From Edaphobacter sp. 12200R-103 (GTDB lineage Bacteria; Acidobacteriota; Terriglobia; Terriglobales; Acidobacteriaceae): a stretch of 64,000 nucleotides of DNA. The DNA lies in NCBI RefSeq assembly GCF_010093025.1, contig NZ_CP048114.1, positions 2,108,001 to 2,172,000 of the forward strand. The letters are read 5' to 3'. Within the stretch, counting starts at the first letter, position 1; each line of letters starts with the position of its first letter. The notes under the pieces are model-generated. The model ran no database searches and was not told the origin of the DNA. It worked only from the letters and a program-made list of their open reading frames with translations. The translations under genes and the position numbers were made by a program. Below are positions 7,424 to 15,304 of the stretch, piece by piece.

Positions 7424-8908
7424 ATGCCAGTCGAGGTATTCCCGTCTCAATCCAGCGTCTCTGAATCCTCCAAAGCCACTCGCCGCGACTTTCTTCAGGG
7501 CGCCCTCGCCGCCGGCACCCTTGCTGCTACGGGCCTTCATTCGACGTCCGCCTCCGCCCAGCCAAAGCAGAAGCGTCCCAACATCGTCTACTTCCTCGGA
7601 GAAGGCCAACGTGCCGACGCGCTCTCGATCGAAGGCCATCCCATCCTCAAAACCCCGAATCACGACCGCATCGGCAAAGAGGGCATGCGCTTCAAAAATG
7701 CCTTCTGCACCAATGCGCTCTGCGCTCCCGCCCGCGCCGCTGCGCTTACTGGCATGTACTCCCGATCCACCGGTGCCCTCTCCAACGAGCACCTCAAGCA
7801 ACCGCTTCCCTCCGACATTCCCCTCTTCACCGACCTGCTCAAACAGGCTGGCTACGAGATCGCCATCCTCGGCAAGGTCCACATGCATAACGGAGTCGAG
7901 GACCGTCACTGGGACTACTACTTCGGCCACAACGATCCGGGCAACAACTACGTCAATCCCTTCTTCAAAGAAGGCCGCAACGGCACCGTCGGCCCCCAGA
8001 AGCAGTACCACAACGTCTACCCCGACGATCTGACGACCGACAAGGCTCTCGAGTGGATCGATCAGGATCGCGGTGACAAGCCCTTCTGCCTCCTCGTCTG
8101 GTTCGTCGCTCCGCACGAGCCATTCTTCCGGCCCCGCCGCCATCTCGATCTCTACAATGGCGTCCCCATCCCCAAACCCGCCACCTTCGATGACGATCTC
8201 AAGGGTTACCCCGGCAAACCCAAGAGCTTCATCAACGCCGAAAACAAGATCGGCACCACCTACTCTCACGTCGCCTGCGGCTCGCTTGAGGGCATGGCCA
8301 AGGATTACTATGCCGGTCTTGTTGCCGTCGACGAGAACATCGGCCGCGTCCTCGATCACCTCGAAAAGAAGGGCATCCTCGACGACACCGCCGTCCTGCA
8401 GACCTCCGACCACGGCTATTTTCTCGGCGAGTGGCGCTGCTTCGACAAGCGCCTCATGCATGAGCCGTCTCTTCGCGTGCCTATGATGCTTCGCTACCCA
8501 AAGCGCGTCCAGCCCGGCACCGTTCGCGACGAGATGGTCCTCGATATCGACATTGCCCCCACTTTGCTCGATATCGCAGGCGTTCCCACGCCCTCACACA
8601 TGCAGGGCAGGAGCATGATTCCTCTCGCGTCCAAAGCCAATCCCGATTTCCGCAAGGAGTGGTACTACGAGTATTACGAGTGGCCCAACCCGGAGAGCGT
8701 AGCGCCGCACCGAGGCATCCGCACCGAACGTTACAAGCTCATCCGCTACGTCATGGATCCGAGCGAAGGCGAACTCTACGACCTCCAGAGCGATCCGAGC
8801 GAGCGCAACAACCTCTACAACAACCCAGAACACGCGAAGCTACAGACCCACCTTGAACAACGCCTCGATGTTCTGCGCTCCGCCGTCCCTGAAAGACAGA
8901 AAATTTAG
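7424..8908 (+). CDS. Tat-exported sulfatase
   Basis: The start at ATG 7424 is set by AGGAG five bases upstream; an in-frame TTG at 7394 is less likely. The protein (494 residues) has a Tat signal (TRRDFLQGALAAGTLAATGL near 19-38) and the formylglycine signature C-A-P-A-R at Cys100, the catalytic centre of type I sulfatases. SDHGYFLGEW supplies the usual second metal-binding segment. It probably removes sulfate esters from a carbohydrate or aromatic substrate in the periplasm. The first metal-binding segment is unusual: FLGEGQRAD (58-65 region) has Glu where most relatives have Asp. No formylglycine-generating enzyme is in the window. It is the last gene of the insert in the dcw cluster, next to repeat copy 3. 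Confidence 0.9.
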   Translation: MPVEVFPSQSSVSESSKATRRDFLQGALAAGTLAATGLHSTSASAQPKQKRPNIVYFLGEGQRADALSIEGHPILKTPNHDRIGKEGMRFKNAFCTNALCAPARAAALTGMYSRSTGALSNEHLKQPLPSDIPLFTDLLKQAGYEIAILGKVHMHNGVEDRHWDYYFGHNDPGNNYVNPFFKEGRNGTVGPQKQYHNVYPDDLTTDKALEWIDQDRGDKPFCLLVWFVAPHEPFFRPRRHLDLYNGVPIPKPATFDDDLKGYPGKPKSFINAENKIGTTYSHVACGSLEGMAKDYYAGLVAVDENIGRVLDHLEKKGILDDTAVLQTSDHGYFLGEWRCFDKRLMHEPSLRVPMMLRYPKRVQPGTVRDEMVLDIDIAPTLLDIAGVPTPSHMQGRSMIPLASKANPDFRKEWYYEYYEWPNPESVAPHRGIRTERYKLIRYVMDPSEGELYDLQSDPSERNNLYNNPEHAKLQTHLEQRLDVLRSAVPERQKI

Positions 8909-8969
8909 GTTAGTCCGCCGAGGTGGTGTTGGAGAAAATGCCTTCGTCCATCCGCCGGCGCCACCGGGC

Positions 8970-9038
8970 ACCGGGTGTCCCATCTTCGGCGCAGCTCCAT
9001 CGCGCCTAAGGTGAGCCATTCGCGCGAGCGCATGAACC
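8970..9038. repeat. Structured 70-bp repeat, copy 3 (right end of dcw insert)
   Basis: Hairpin 1, CTTCGGCGC (8984-8992)/GCGCCTAAG (9002-9010), is identical to copy 1. The second hairpin (from 9019) is degenerate. It lies between the convergent sulfatase and murG genes. Confidence 0.85.
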
Positions 9039-9047
9039 ACCTTCCAA

Positions 9048-10169
9048 TCAGTGCCGCTTGCCCACCAGATCAACCGCCATCCCAGCGATCTCCCGCACCG
9101 CCTCAGGGTGCGCCAAGCCTCGCGCGCGAGCGGCCATCCCAGTACGCCGCCGGTCGTCCGCGAGCAGTTCCGTCAGTATCTGCAGCAGCCGCTCGGGAGT
9201 AACCTCAGCCTCAACGATCATCTCCGCCGCACCCGCAGCAACAAACGCCTCCGCATTCATCACCTGGTGATCGTCGGCAGCATAGGGAAACGGGATCAGC
9301 ACCGCTGCCCGGCTTGCTGCTGCAACCTCCGCCACAGAGCTAGCACCGCTGCGGCATAGAATCAGGTCCGCCGCCGCAAACTGCGCCGCCATGTCGTCGA
9401 GGTAAGGCGTCACCGTCAGGCGCTCAAAGCCAGTTCCGGCCTCGTTGTAAGTCGCCAGCGTCGTCTCCGCATGACGCGCTCCCGTCTGGTGGACGACAGT
9501 AAGCCCGGGAAATCGTTCCAGCAGTTGGCCCATGATCTTTGGCAGGGTCTGGTTCAGAACACGGGCTCCCTGACTCGCGCCGAAGACCAGCAGCCGCCGC
9601 GCTGGCCCTTGTGAATGAGGCTCGATCGCAAAGAACTCCGGCCGCACCGGTGTGCCGGTCACTCGAGCATTGCGGAAGAAACGCCGGGTCTTCTCAAAGT
9701 TCACCGCAGCGGCGTTCACATGCTTGCCCACCAGCCGGTTCGCCATCCCTGCCGCGGCGTTAGGCTCGAAGACCAGCGTAGGAATCCGCAGCAGAAGCGC
9801 CGCCAACATTGCCGGGCCGGAGGCATAGCCTCCCACCCCGATCACCACCTGGGGGCGAAAGCTGCGCAACAGCTCCACGCTCTGCACAATGCACAGAGGA
9901 AGGGTGAACACAGTGCGCACTTTTGTCGCAAGGCTCACATTGTTGAGCTGTCCTACTTTGATCAGCTCCAGCGGAAAACCTGCTTCCGGCACCAGCCGCG
10001 TCTCAAGTCCTCGCGGCGTGCCGACAAAGCGAACCTCGGCATCATGAGCATCGCGCAGCTCCCGCGCAATTGCCAGGGCAGGAACCACGTGCCCGCCGGT
10101 TCCACCACCTGCAATCAGAACCCGCAGGCTGTTCCCTGTTCCCTGTTTCCTGTTCCCTGCACCATTCAC
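9048..10169 (-). CDS. murG: UDP-GlcNAc:undecaprenyl-PP-MurNAc-pentapeptide GlcNAc transferase MurG
   Basis: MurG converts lipid I to lipid II at the inner face of the membrane. The 373-residue GT28 protein has the N-terminal GGGTGGHVVPALAIA (21-35), IGVGGYASGPA in the acceptor domain and RSGASSVAEVAAA in the UDP-GlcNAc-binding domain. The start is GTG at 10169, one base after the ftsW stop, with GAGAG about 11 bases upstream. The first 14 codons are encoded by four copies of the heptamer CAGGGAA, which is odd for an essential gene. It is the last gene of the continuous mraZ-to-murG run; murC is displaced by about 7 kb. Confidence 0.96.
   Translation of the reverse strand: MNGAGNRKQGTGNSLRVLIAGGGTGGHVVPALAIARELRDAHDAEVRFVGTPRGLETRLVPEAGFPLELIKVGQLNNVSLATKVRTVFTLPLCIVQSVELLRSFRPQVVIGVGGYASGPAMLAALLLRIPTLVFEPNAAAGMANRLVGKHVNAAAVNFEKTRRFFRNARVTGTPVRPEFFAIEPHSQGPARRLLVFGASQGARVLNQTLPKIMGQLLERFPGLTVVHQTGARHAETTLATYNEAGTGFERLTVTPYLDDMAAQFAAADLILCRSGASSVAEVAAASRAAVLIPFPYAADDHQVMNAEAFVAAGAAEMIVEAEVTPERLLQILTELLADDRRRTGMAARARGLAHPEAVREIAGMAVDLVGKRH
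10130..10160. repeat. Heptanucleotide tandem repeat within murG 5' end
   Basis: Four consecutive 7-base units, CAGGGAA on the minus strand (one is CAGGAAA), occupy 10130-10157, followed by a partial unit. Seven is not a multiple of three, so a change in copy number would shift the reading frame relative to the GTG start. Confidence 0.9.
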
Positions 10170-10170
10170 G

Positions 10171-11262
10171 TCAGTCGATCTCTCGGGTGACGTTCAGCAG
10201 GACTCCCATGCTGGCCAGCATCACAAAGAGCGATGTGCCGCCGAAAGAGATAAACGGCAGCGTGATTCCCTTCGTGGGAACGAGAGCCACCACAACGCTC
10301 ATATTGAAAAAGGCCTGGATCAACACGGTCGAGGTGATACCAAAGGCGAGGAAGCGCGCAAACGGATCGGTTGAAAGAAAAGCCGCGCGCATGCCGCGAT
10401 AGCCCAGAATGATAAAGAGCGTGATCACCAGCAGCGCTCCGATCAGCCCCAGTTCCTCGCAGATGTTGGCAAAGATGAAGTCTGTATGCGGCTCCGGAAG
10501 ATAAAAGAGCTTCTGCCGTCCTTCCATCAGGCCCAACCCGCGAATGCCGCCCGTCCCGACCGCGATCAGCGACTGCAGAATGTGGAAACCCGTCCCGCGA
10601 GGATCGGCCTCAGGGTTCACAAAAGCCAGCATACGGGCCCTGCGCCACGGGACGCGAAAGAGCATGTAATAAAGCACAGGCGCGGAACAAAGCAGGCCGA
10701 TCCCCAGATACTTGACCTGCATGCCTGCGAGATAAAGCATCAGTGCGGTTACGGCAGCGCACACCATCGCGGTGCCGAGATCCGGCTCCTTCAGGATGAG
10801 CGCCACGAAGACCAAAGGAGGCAGCGCCGCACGAAGCACCGTGCCCTTCCAGTCATCCATCTTGTGGATGCGGGTCTGCAGGAAGTACGCCAGAAAGAGC
10901 ACCAGCGCGGGCTTCGCGAGCTCCGACGGCTGGAAGCTGGCAAAACCAAAGCGGAACCAGCGATGCGTGTTATGGGAGTCCCGCATGGCGAAGACCCCCA
11001 TCAACAGCACCATGGTGATTCCCACCACGGTGAAGACAAACTTGGGATTGTTATAGCGGCGGTAGTCCACCTGCATCAGCAGCGCGAGGGCGACCAGCCC
11101 GGAGATGGCCCACATGGCCTGCCGCAGCATGAAGTAGTACGGCGTCCCGAAGGCCGACTTGGCCATCACTGCCGAAGCCGAAAAAACAGTCACCAGCCCG
11201 AAAAGCACCAGCAGCAGCACCACTCCGAAGAGCCATTTGTCGACGCCTACTCTCTTCGCCAT
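10171..11262 (-). CDS. ftsW: Lipid II polymerase FtsW (SEDS family)
   Basis: FtsW is the SEDS glycosyltransferase that polymerises septal peptidoglycan with FtsI. The 363-residue polytopic protein has about ten membrane segments and SEDS signatures: FQPSELAKPALVLF, LKEPDLGTAMV (with the conserved acidic residue), a long loop with GIRGLGLMEGRQKLFYLPEPHTDFIFA, and PFISFGGTSL near the end. GAGG precedes the ATG. The stop is one base before the murG start and the start is 13 bases after murD, so translation is probably coupled. The partner ftsI is five genes upstream. Confidence 0.96.
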   Translation of the reverse strand: MAKRVGVDKWLFGVVLLLVLFGLVTVFSASAVMAKSAFGTPYYFMLRQAMWAISGLVALALLMQVDYRRYNNPKFVFTVVGITMVLLMGVFAMRDSHNTHRWFRFGFASFQPSELAKPALVLFLAYFLQTRIHKMDDWKGTVLRAALPPLVFVALILKEPDLGTAMVCAAVTALMLYLAGMQVKYLGIGLLCSAPVLYYMLFRVPWRRARMLAFVNPEADPRGTGFHILQSLIAVGTGGIRGLGLMEGRQKLFYLPEPHTDFIFANICEELGLIGALLVITLFIILGYRGMRAAFLSTDPFARFLAFGITSTVLIQAFFNMSVVVALVPTKGITLPFISFGGTSLFVMLASMGVLLNVTREID

Positions 11263-11275
11263 CTTCCTCTACCTG

Positions 11276-12634
11276 CTACTGATCCAGCTCCTGAACGATC
11301 CTGCGAAAGGTCCGTCCGCGGTGCTCGTAATTTTCAAACTGATCGAAGCTCGAGCACGCCGGAGCCAGAAGGACAACATCGCCGGGAAGCGCTGCCTTTG
11401 CGGCCTCATGCACAGCCACATCGATCGTTCCTGCTCCCACCATCTTCACGACTCCCTGGAGCTGCCGCTCAATCTTTTCCGCAGCAGAACCAATCGTATA
11501 AACAGCCTTGACCCGTTCCCGAAGCAAAGGACTGAGCGTGGTGTAGTCCGAGTCCTTGTCCTTGCCCCCCAGGATCAGATGAATGCCGCCGGGAAATGCG
11601 GCAACCGCCTTCATGGCTGCATCTACATTGGTCGCCTTGGAGTCGTTGAAGTAATCGACCCCCTCGACCGTGTGAACGAACTCCAGACGATGCTCGACCG
11701 CCTTAAAGTTGGCAACCGCGCTGCGAATCTTCTCTGCCGGAGCCCCCGCAAGACGCGCGGCGCAGATAGCCGCCAGCACATTCTCGACGTTGTGGGCGCC
11801 CTTCAGAGGAATCTCCGCGACTGGCATGATGGGTTCGGCCTTTGCTCCTTCACGGGGAACGAAGACGATGGCATCGCCGTACACAAACGTGCCCTGCTTG
11901 ATGGGCCGACGCGGGCTGAACCAGAAGATCTGTGCCTTTGTCTTCGCCGCGACCATCTGGGTGGGTTTGTCTTCCGCGTTCAGGACGAGAAAATCTCCCG
12001 TCTGCTGGTTCTCCGTGATGCGGGCTTTCATCGCCGCATAGGTTTCGAAGCTGCCGTGGCGGTCGAGATGATCGGGAGTGATATTGAGCACGACCGCGAT
12101 CCAGGGACGGAATTGCTGGATCGTCTCCAACTGAAAGCTTGAGACTTCGAGAACGTTGACGGTCTGGTCGGTGCTCTCCGGAATTAAGTTAATGACTGGC
12201 GTCCCGATATTTCCGCCCACTAGGGACGGCACTCCACTCTCGTCCAGGATCTTTCCTACTAGCGTGGTTGTCGTTGTCTTGCCGTTGGAGCCCGTGATCG
12301 CCAGAATCCGCCCCTTCAGGAAACGGCTGGCGAGTTCAAGTTCGCCGATGACAGGGACACCGAAGCCGATGACCTGCTTGACTTCGGGCGTGTCGAGCGG
12401 GACTCCCGGCGAGATGACGATGAGATCCTGCCTTCGAAAGGTCAATAGGCCATGTCCGCCGCTCTCGACCATAATCCCGGCCTCGAGAAGGGCAGGAATC
12501 TCACCGGCAAGCGCCGTCGCACTGCGGGCATCGCTCACGGTGACGCGCGCTCCCTGTTGCCGCAGAAACAGTGCAGCGGCGATTCCCGACTTTCCCAGAC
12601 CGACGACGAGCACGCGCTTATTCTTTAGTTCCAT
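11276..12634 (-). CDS. murD: UDP-MurNAc-L-alanine--D-glutamate ligase MurD
   Basis: MurD adds D-glutamate to UDP-MurNAc-L-Ala. The start is taken at ATG 12634 (MELKNKRVLVVG); in-frame TTG and GTG codons up to four codons upstream are possible. The protein of 452 residues has the N-terminal GLGKSGIAAALFL, the ATP loop GSNGKTTTT (115-123), NITPDHLDRHGS in the central domain and YFNDSKATNVDA in the C-terminal domain. Length and motifs are normal for the family. It lies 25 bases after mraY and 13 bases before ftsW in the dcw transcript. Confidence 0.96.
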   Translation of the reverse strand: MELKNKRVLVVGLGKSGIAAALFLRQQGARVTVSDARSATALAGEIPALLEAGIMVESGGHGLLTFRRQDLIVISPGVPLDTPEVKQVIGFGVPVIGELELASRFLKGRILAITGSNGKTTTTTLVGKILDESGVPSLVGGNIGTPVINLIPESTDQTVNVLEVSSFQLETIQQFRPWIAVVLNITPDHLDRHGSFETYAAMKARITENQQTGDFLVLNAEDKPTQMVAAKTKAQIFWFSPRRPIKQGTFVYGDAIVFVPREGAKAEPIMPVAEIPLKGAHNVENVLAAICAARLAGAPAEKIRSAVANFKAVEHRLEFVHTVEGVDYFNDSKATNVDAAMKAVAAFPGGIHLILGGKDKDSDYTTLSPLLRERVKAVYTIGSAAEKIERQLQGVVKMVGAGTIDVAVHEAAKAALPGDVVLLAPACSSFDQFENYEHRGRTFRRIVQELDQ

Positions 12635-12659
12635 CACAGTTTCCAATCAGAACACGGCT

Positions 12660-13796
12660 TCATCGCAACTTCAACGTGGTCAGTGCCAGCAGCGCGAAGA
12701 TAAGAGCAAGAATCCAGAACCGTGCGATCACCTTCGATTCGGACCACCCAAGAAGCTCAAAGTGATGATGTAGGGGAGCCATCTTGAAGATGCGTTTGCC
12801 GTTGCGCAGCTTGTAGCTGCCGACCTGCAGCATCACGCTCAGGGCTTCGAGGATGAAGACGCCGCCGATAAACGGCAGCAGAAGCTCCTGCTTGATGGCT
12901 ACCGCGACGGTCCCGATAGCACCGCCGAGCGCGAGGCTGCCGACGTCGCCCATAAAAATCTCCGCCGGATGCGCGTTGTACCAGAGGAAGCCGATACTGG
13001 CTCCGACCATCGCTCCGCAGAAGATCGTCAGCTCACTGACCATGGGCATGCGCTGCAGCTCAAGGTAGTCGGAGAAGACGACATGCCCGCTGACGTAGGT
13101 CAGCACGGTAAGCGCGCCCGCCGCGATGATGGTGCATCCGATCGCCAGGCCGTCCAGGCCGTCGGTCAGGTTGACGGCGTTGCTGGCTCCGGCGATGACG
13201 ATCATCACGAAGATGACGAACGGAACAAAGGCCAGCCATTCCAGGTGCGGAATATGCCCCAGGCTATGCCATACCATGTCAGGACGGAAGCGCTTGAAGA
13301 ATGGAAAGATCAGGCGGGTCGTATAGTTTCCGTGCGACTGCAGCACAAGCAGGGCGATTGCGACGGCAGCACTGACCAGCAGTTGCAGGCTGAGCTTGGC
13401 GCGCGCGGTCAAACCGAGATTACGGCGATGCACCACCTTGATGTAATCGTCAGCAAAACCGATGGCTGCAAACGCAAGCGTCGAAAGCATGACCAGCCAC
13501 ACAAACGGGTTGGACAGATCCGACCAGAGCAGCGTGGGGACCAGGATCGAGATACAGATAAGAACGCCACCCATGGTAGGGGTTCCGCTCTTCTTCTGGT
13601 GCGACTGAGGGCCTTCTTCGCGGATGTACTGACCGATTTGGAACTCGCGCAGCCGTTCAATGACATACGGGCCGATCAGCAACGCGATCAGCAGCGCCGT
13701 AAGGCTTGCGAAGACCGTACGGAACGTTACATAACGAAAGATGCGGAACAGGCGAAAGTATGGAAAGAGCTTTTGGTACAGCAGCCAGTAGAGCAA
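12660..13796 (-). CDS. mraY: Phospho-MurNAc-pentapeptide translocase MraY
   Basis: MraY transfers phospho-MurNAc-pentapeptide to undecaprenyl phosphate, making lipid I. The 378-residue membrane protein has ten predicted helices, the substrate-binding GTPTMGG loop, the metal-binding DDYIK (116-120), [11 protein letters not shown] (206-216), an aspartate segment FMGDVGS, and APLHHHFE in the last cytoplasmic loop. The start is TTG at 13796, preceded by AAGGCGG at suitable spacing; no ATG is near. A 128-bp gap separates it from murF, one of the larger gaps inside this dcw run. Confidence 0.96.
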   Translation of the reverse strand: MLYWLLYQKLFPYFRLFRIFRYVTFRTVFASLTALLIALLIGPYVIERLREFQIGQYIREEGPQSHQKKSGTPTMGGVLICISILVPTLLWSDLSNPFVWLVMLSTLAFAAIGFADDYIKVVHRRNLGLTARAKLSLQLLVSAAVAIALLVLQSHGNYTTRLIFPFFKRFRPDMVWHSLGHIPHLEWLAFVPFVIFVMIVIAGASNAVNLTDGLDGLAIGCTIIAAGALTVLTYVSGHVVFSDYLELQRMPMVSELTIFCGAMVGASIGFLWYNAHPAEIFMGDVGSLALGGAIGTVAVAIKQELLLPFIGGVFILEALSVMLQVGSYKLRNGKRIFKMAPLHHHFELLGWSESKVIARFWILALIFALLALTTLKLR

Positions 13797-13924
13797 AACG
13801 TCCGCCTTCGAATGGGATCTGCAGCTTCAGGGAAACGGGAAGGGCTGCGGCTACGGGTTATCTTAACAGCCTGTTCCGGTGCAGCCCGGGAGGAATTTCT
13901 GCAGAGGAACCAAACTCCATCCCT

Positions 13925-15304
13925 TCAATTCAGTAGCTCCTCCAGAGCCTTTTCCAGTCGCACTCCGCGTGAGGCCTTCAGGAGAACCACGTCACCGGGC
14001 TCCAGATTGGCACGCATCCACCGCCCGGCATCCTCCGGGGTGACCACAAAGCTGGCGTTTGCTCCCGCAGCAGTGGCGGCCGTGACCAGCGCCGCTGCAT
14101 GGCCGCGCACACCGACGATCGCGCTGACACCTTTTTCCGCCATCTTCTGCCCGCATTCGGCGTGGAGAACCTCCGCTTCGGTTCCGAGCTCCAGCATCTC
14201 CCCAGCCACGACGATGTGACGCTGCCCCGGCATCGACATCAGCGCATCGACCATGGCGTCCAGAGCACGCGGGTTCGAGTTGTACGAGTCGTTAATCAAG
14301 GTTGCACCTTGCCAGTTGAGGATCTCGCCCCTCTTGTCTGCTGGCTGCAGGCCGGCAATAGCAGCTGCGCATTCAACCAGCGGGATTCCACTCCACACCC
14401 CTGCAGCAAGGGCGGCGAGCGCGTTCAACACGTTATGACGGCCAAGTAGCTTAAGATGCACCTGGGCTCGCTGACGATCGGCCAGCACATCGAAGAGAAC
14501 ACCGTCAACCCCAAGCTCACGCAGATTCTCGGCGCGAACCTGCGCGCCCTCCGTCAGACCATAGAGGACAGCACGATCTGCCATGCCGCGACCGAAGTCG
14601 CGCACGAAGGGATCATCCGCGTTGAGGAACGCGATGCCATCTGCGGGAAGCGCCTCCACTAGCTCATATTTGGCCCGCGCAATTCCTGCCAGTCCATCAG
14701 GAAAGAATTCAATGTGGACGGGCGCAACGTTGGAGACGACGGCCCAGTCCGGCTCCGCAATGCGCGCCAGCGCAGCGATCTCGCCCGCATGATTCATCCC
14801 CATCTCGATGACGGCAACCTCGTGTTCCGGCTCAAGCCGCAGCAACTGCAGCGGTACACCGAAGGCGTTGTTCAGGTTTCCAGCCGATTTGAGCACGCGA
14901 TACCGTGCAGCGAGAACCTGCGCGACGGCCTCCTTCGTCGTCGTCTTTCCGGCTGAACCGGTCACACCGATGACGCGCCCACCCCAGTGACAACGCACCT
15001 CCCGGGCCAACCGTTGTAGCGCCTTCAGGACACCGTCTTCGCCGTCGGCAACGCGCAGTAGCTTTGTCTCATCGATCTCCGCGGGTACCACCCATGCTTT
15101 GCTGACGACAGCGGCAGCGGCGCCCGCGGCAAGAGCGGCAACAACATAATCGTGTCCGTCAAGGCGTTCTCCCTTTACGGCAAAGAAGAGTTCCCCGGCC
15201 CCGATGGTGCGCGAGTCGATCGAGTAGCCCTGCGCCTCCACGTCTCCGTCAAATCTGCCTTCCGCGCGAATCCATTCGGCAATCTGGCCCAGTGTCAGTC
15301 TCAT
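13925..15304 (-). CDS. murF: UDP-MurNAc-tripeptide--D-alanyl-D-alanine ligase MurF
   Basis: MurF adds the D-Ala-D-Ala dipeptide, completing the UDP-MurNAc-pentapeptide. The 459-residue protein has the SIDSRTIGAGELFFAVKGERLDGH N-terminal domain, the ATP loop GSAGKTTTK (116-124), EMGMNHAGEIA, and NDSYNSNP in the C-terminal domain. The ATG overlaps the murE stop by four bases (ATGA), so the two are translationally coupled. No dipeptide ligase (ddl) gene is present in this window. Confidence 0.96.
   Translation of the reverse strand: MRLTLGQIAEWIRAEGRFDGDVEAQGYSIDSRTIGAGELFFAVKGERLDGHDYVVAALAAGAAAAVVSKAWVVPAEIDETKLLRVADGEDGVLKALQRLAREVRCHWGGRVIGVTGSAGKTTTKEAVAQVLAARYRVLKSAGNLNNAFGVPLQLLRLEPEHEVAVIEMGMNHAGEIAALARIAEPDWAVVSNVAPVHIEFFPDGLAGIARAKYELVEALPADGIAFLNADDPFVRDFGRGMADRAVLYGLTEGAQVRAENLRELGVDGVLFDVLADRQRAQVHLKLLGRHNVLNALAALAAGVWSGIPLVECAAAIAGLQPADKRGEILNWQGATLINDSYNSNPRALDAMVDALMSMPGQRHIVVAGEMLELGTEAEVLHAECGQKMAEKGVSAIVGVRGHAAALVTAATAAGANASFVVTPEDAGRWMRANLEPGDVVLLKASRGVRLEKALEELLN

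Noticed and set aside
2014..9038. The three 70-bp repeats as a CRISPR array
   Set aside because: Copies are about 2.5 and 4.5 kb apart with genes between them, and no cas genes are present.
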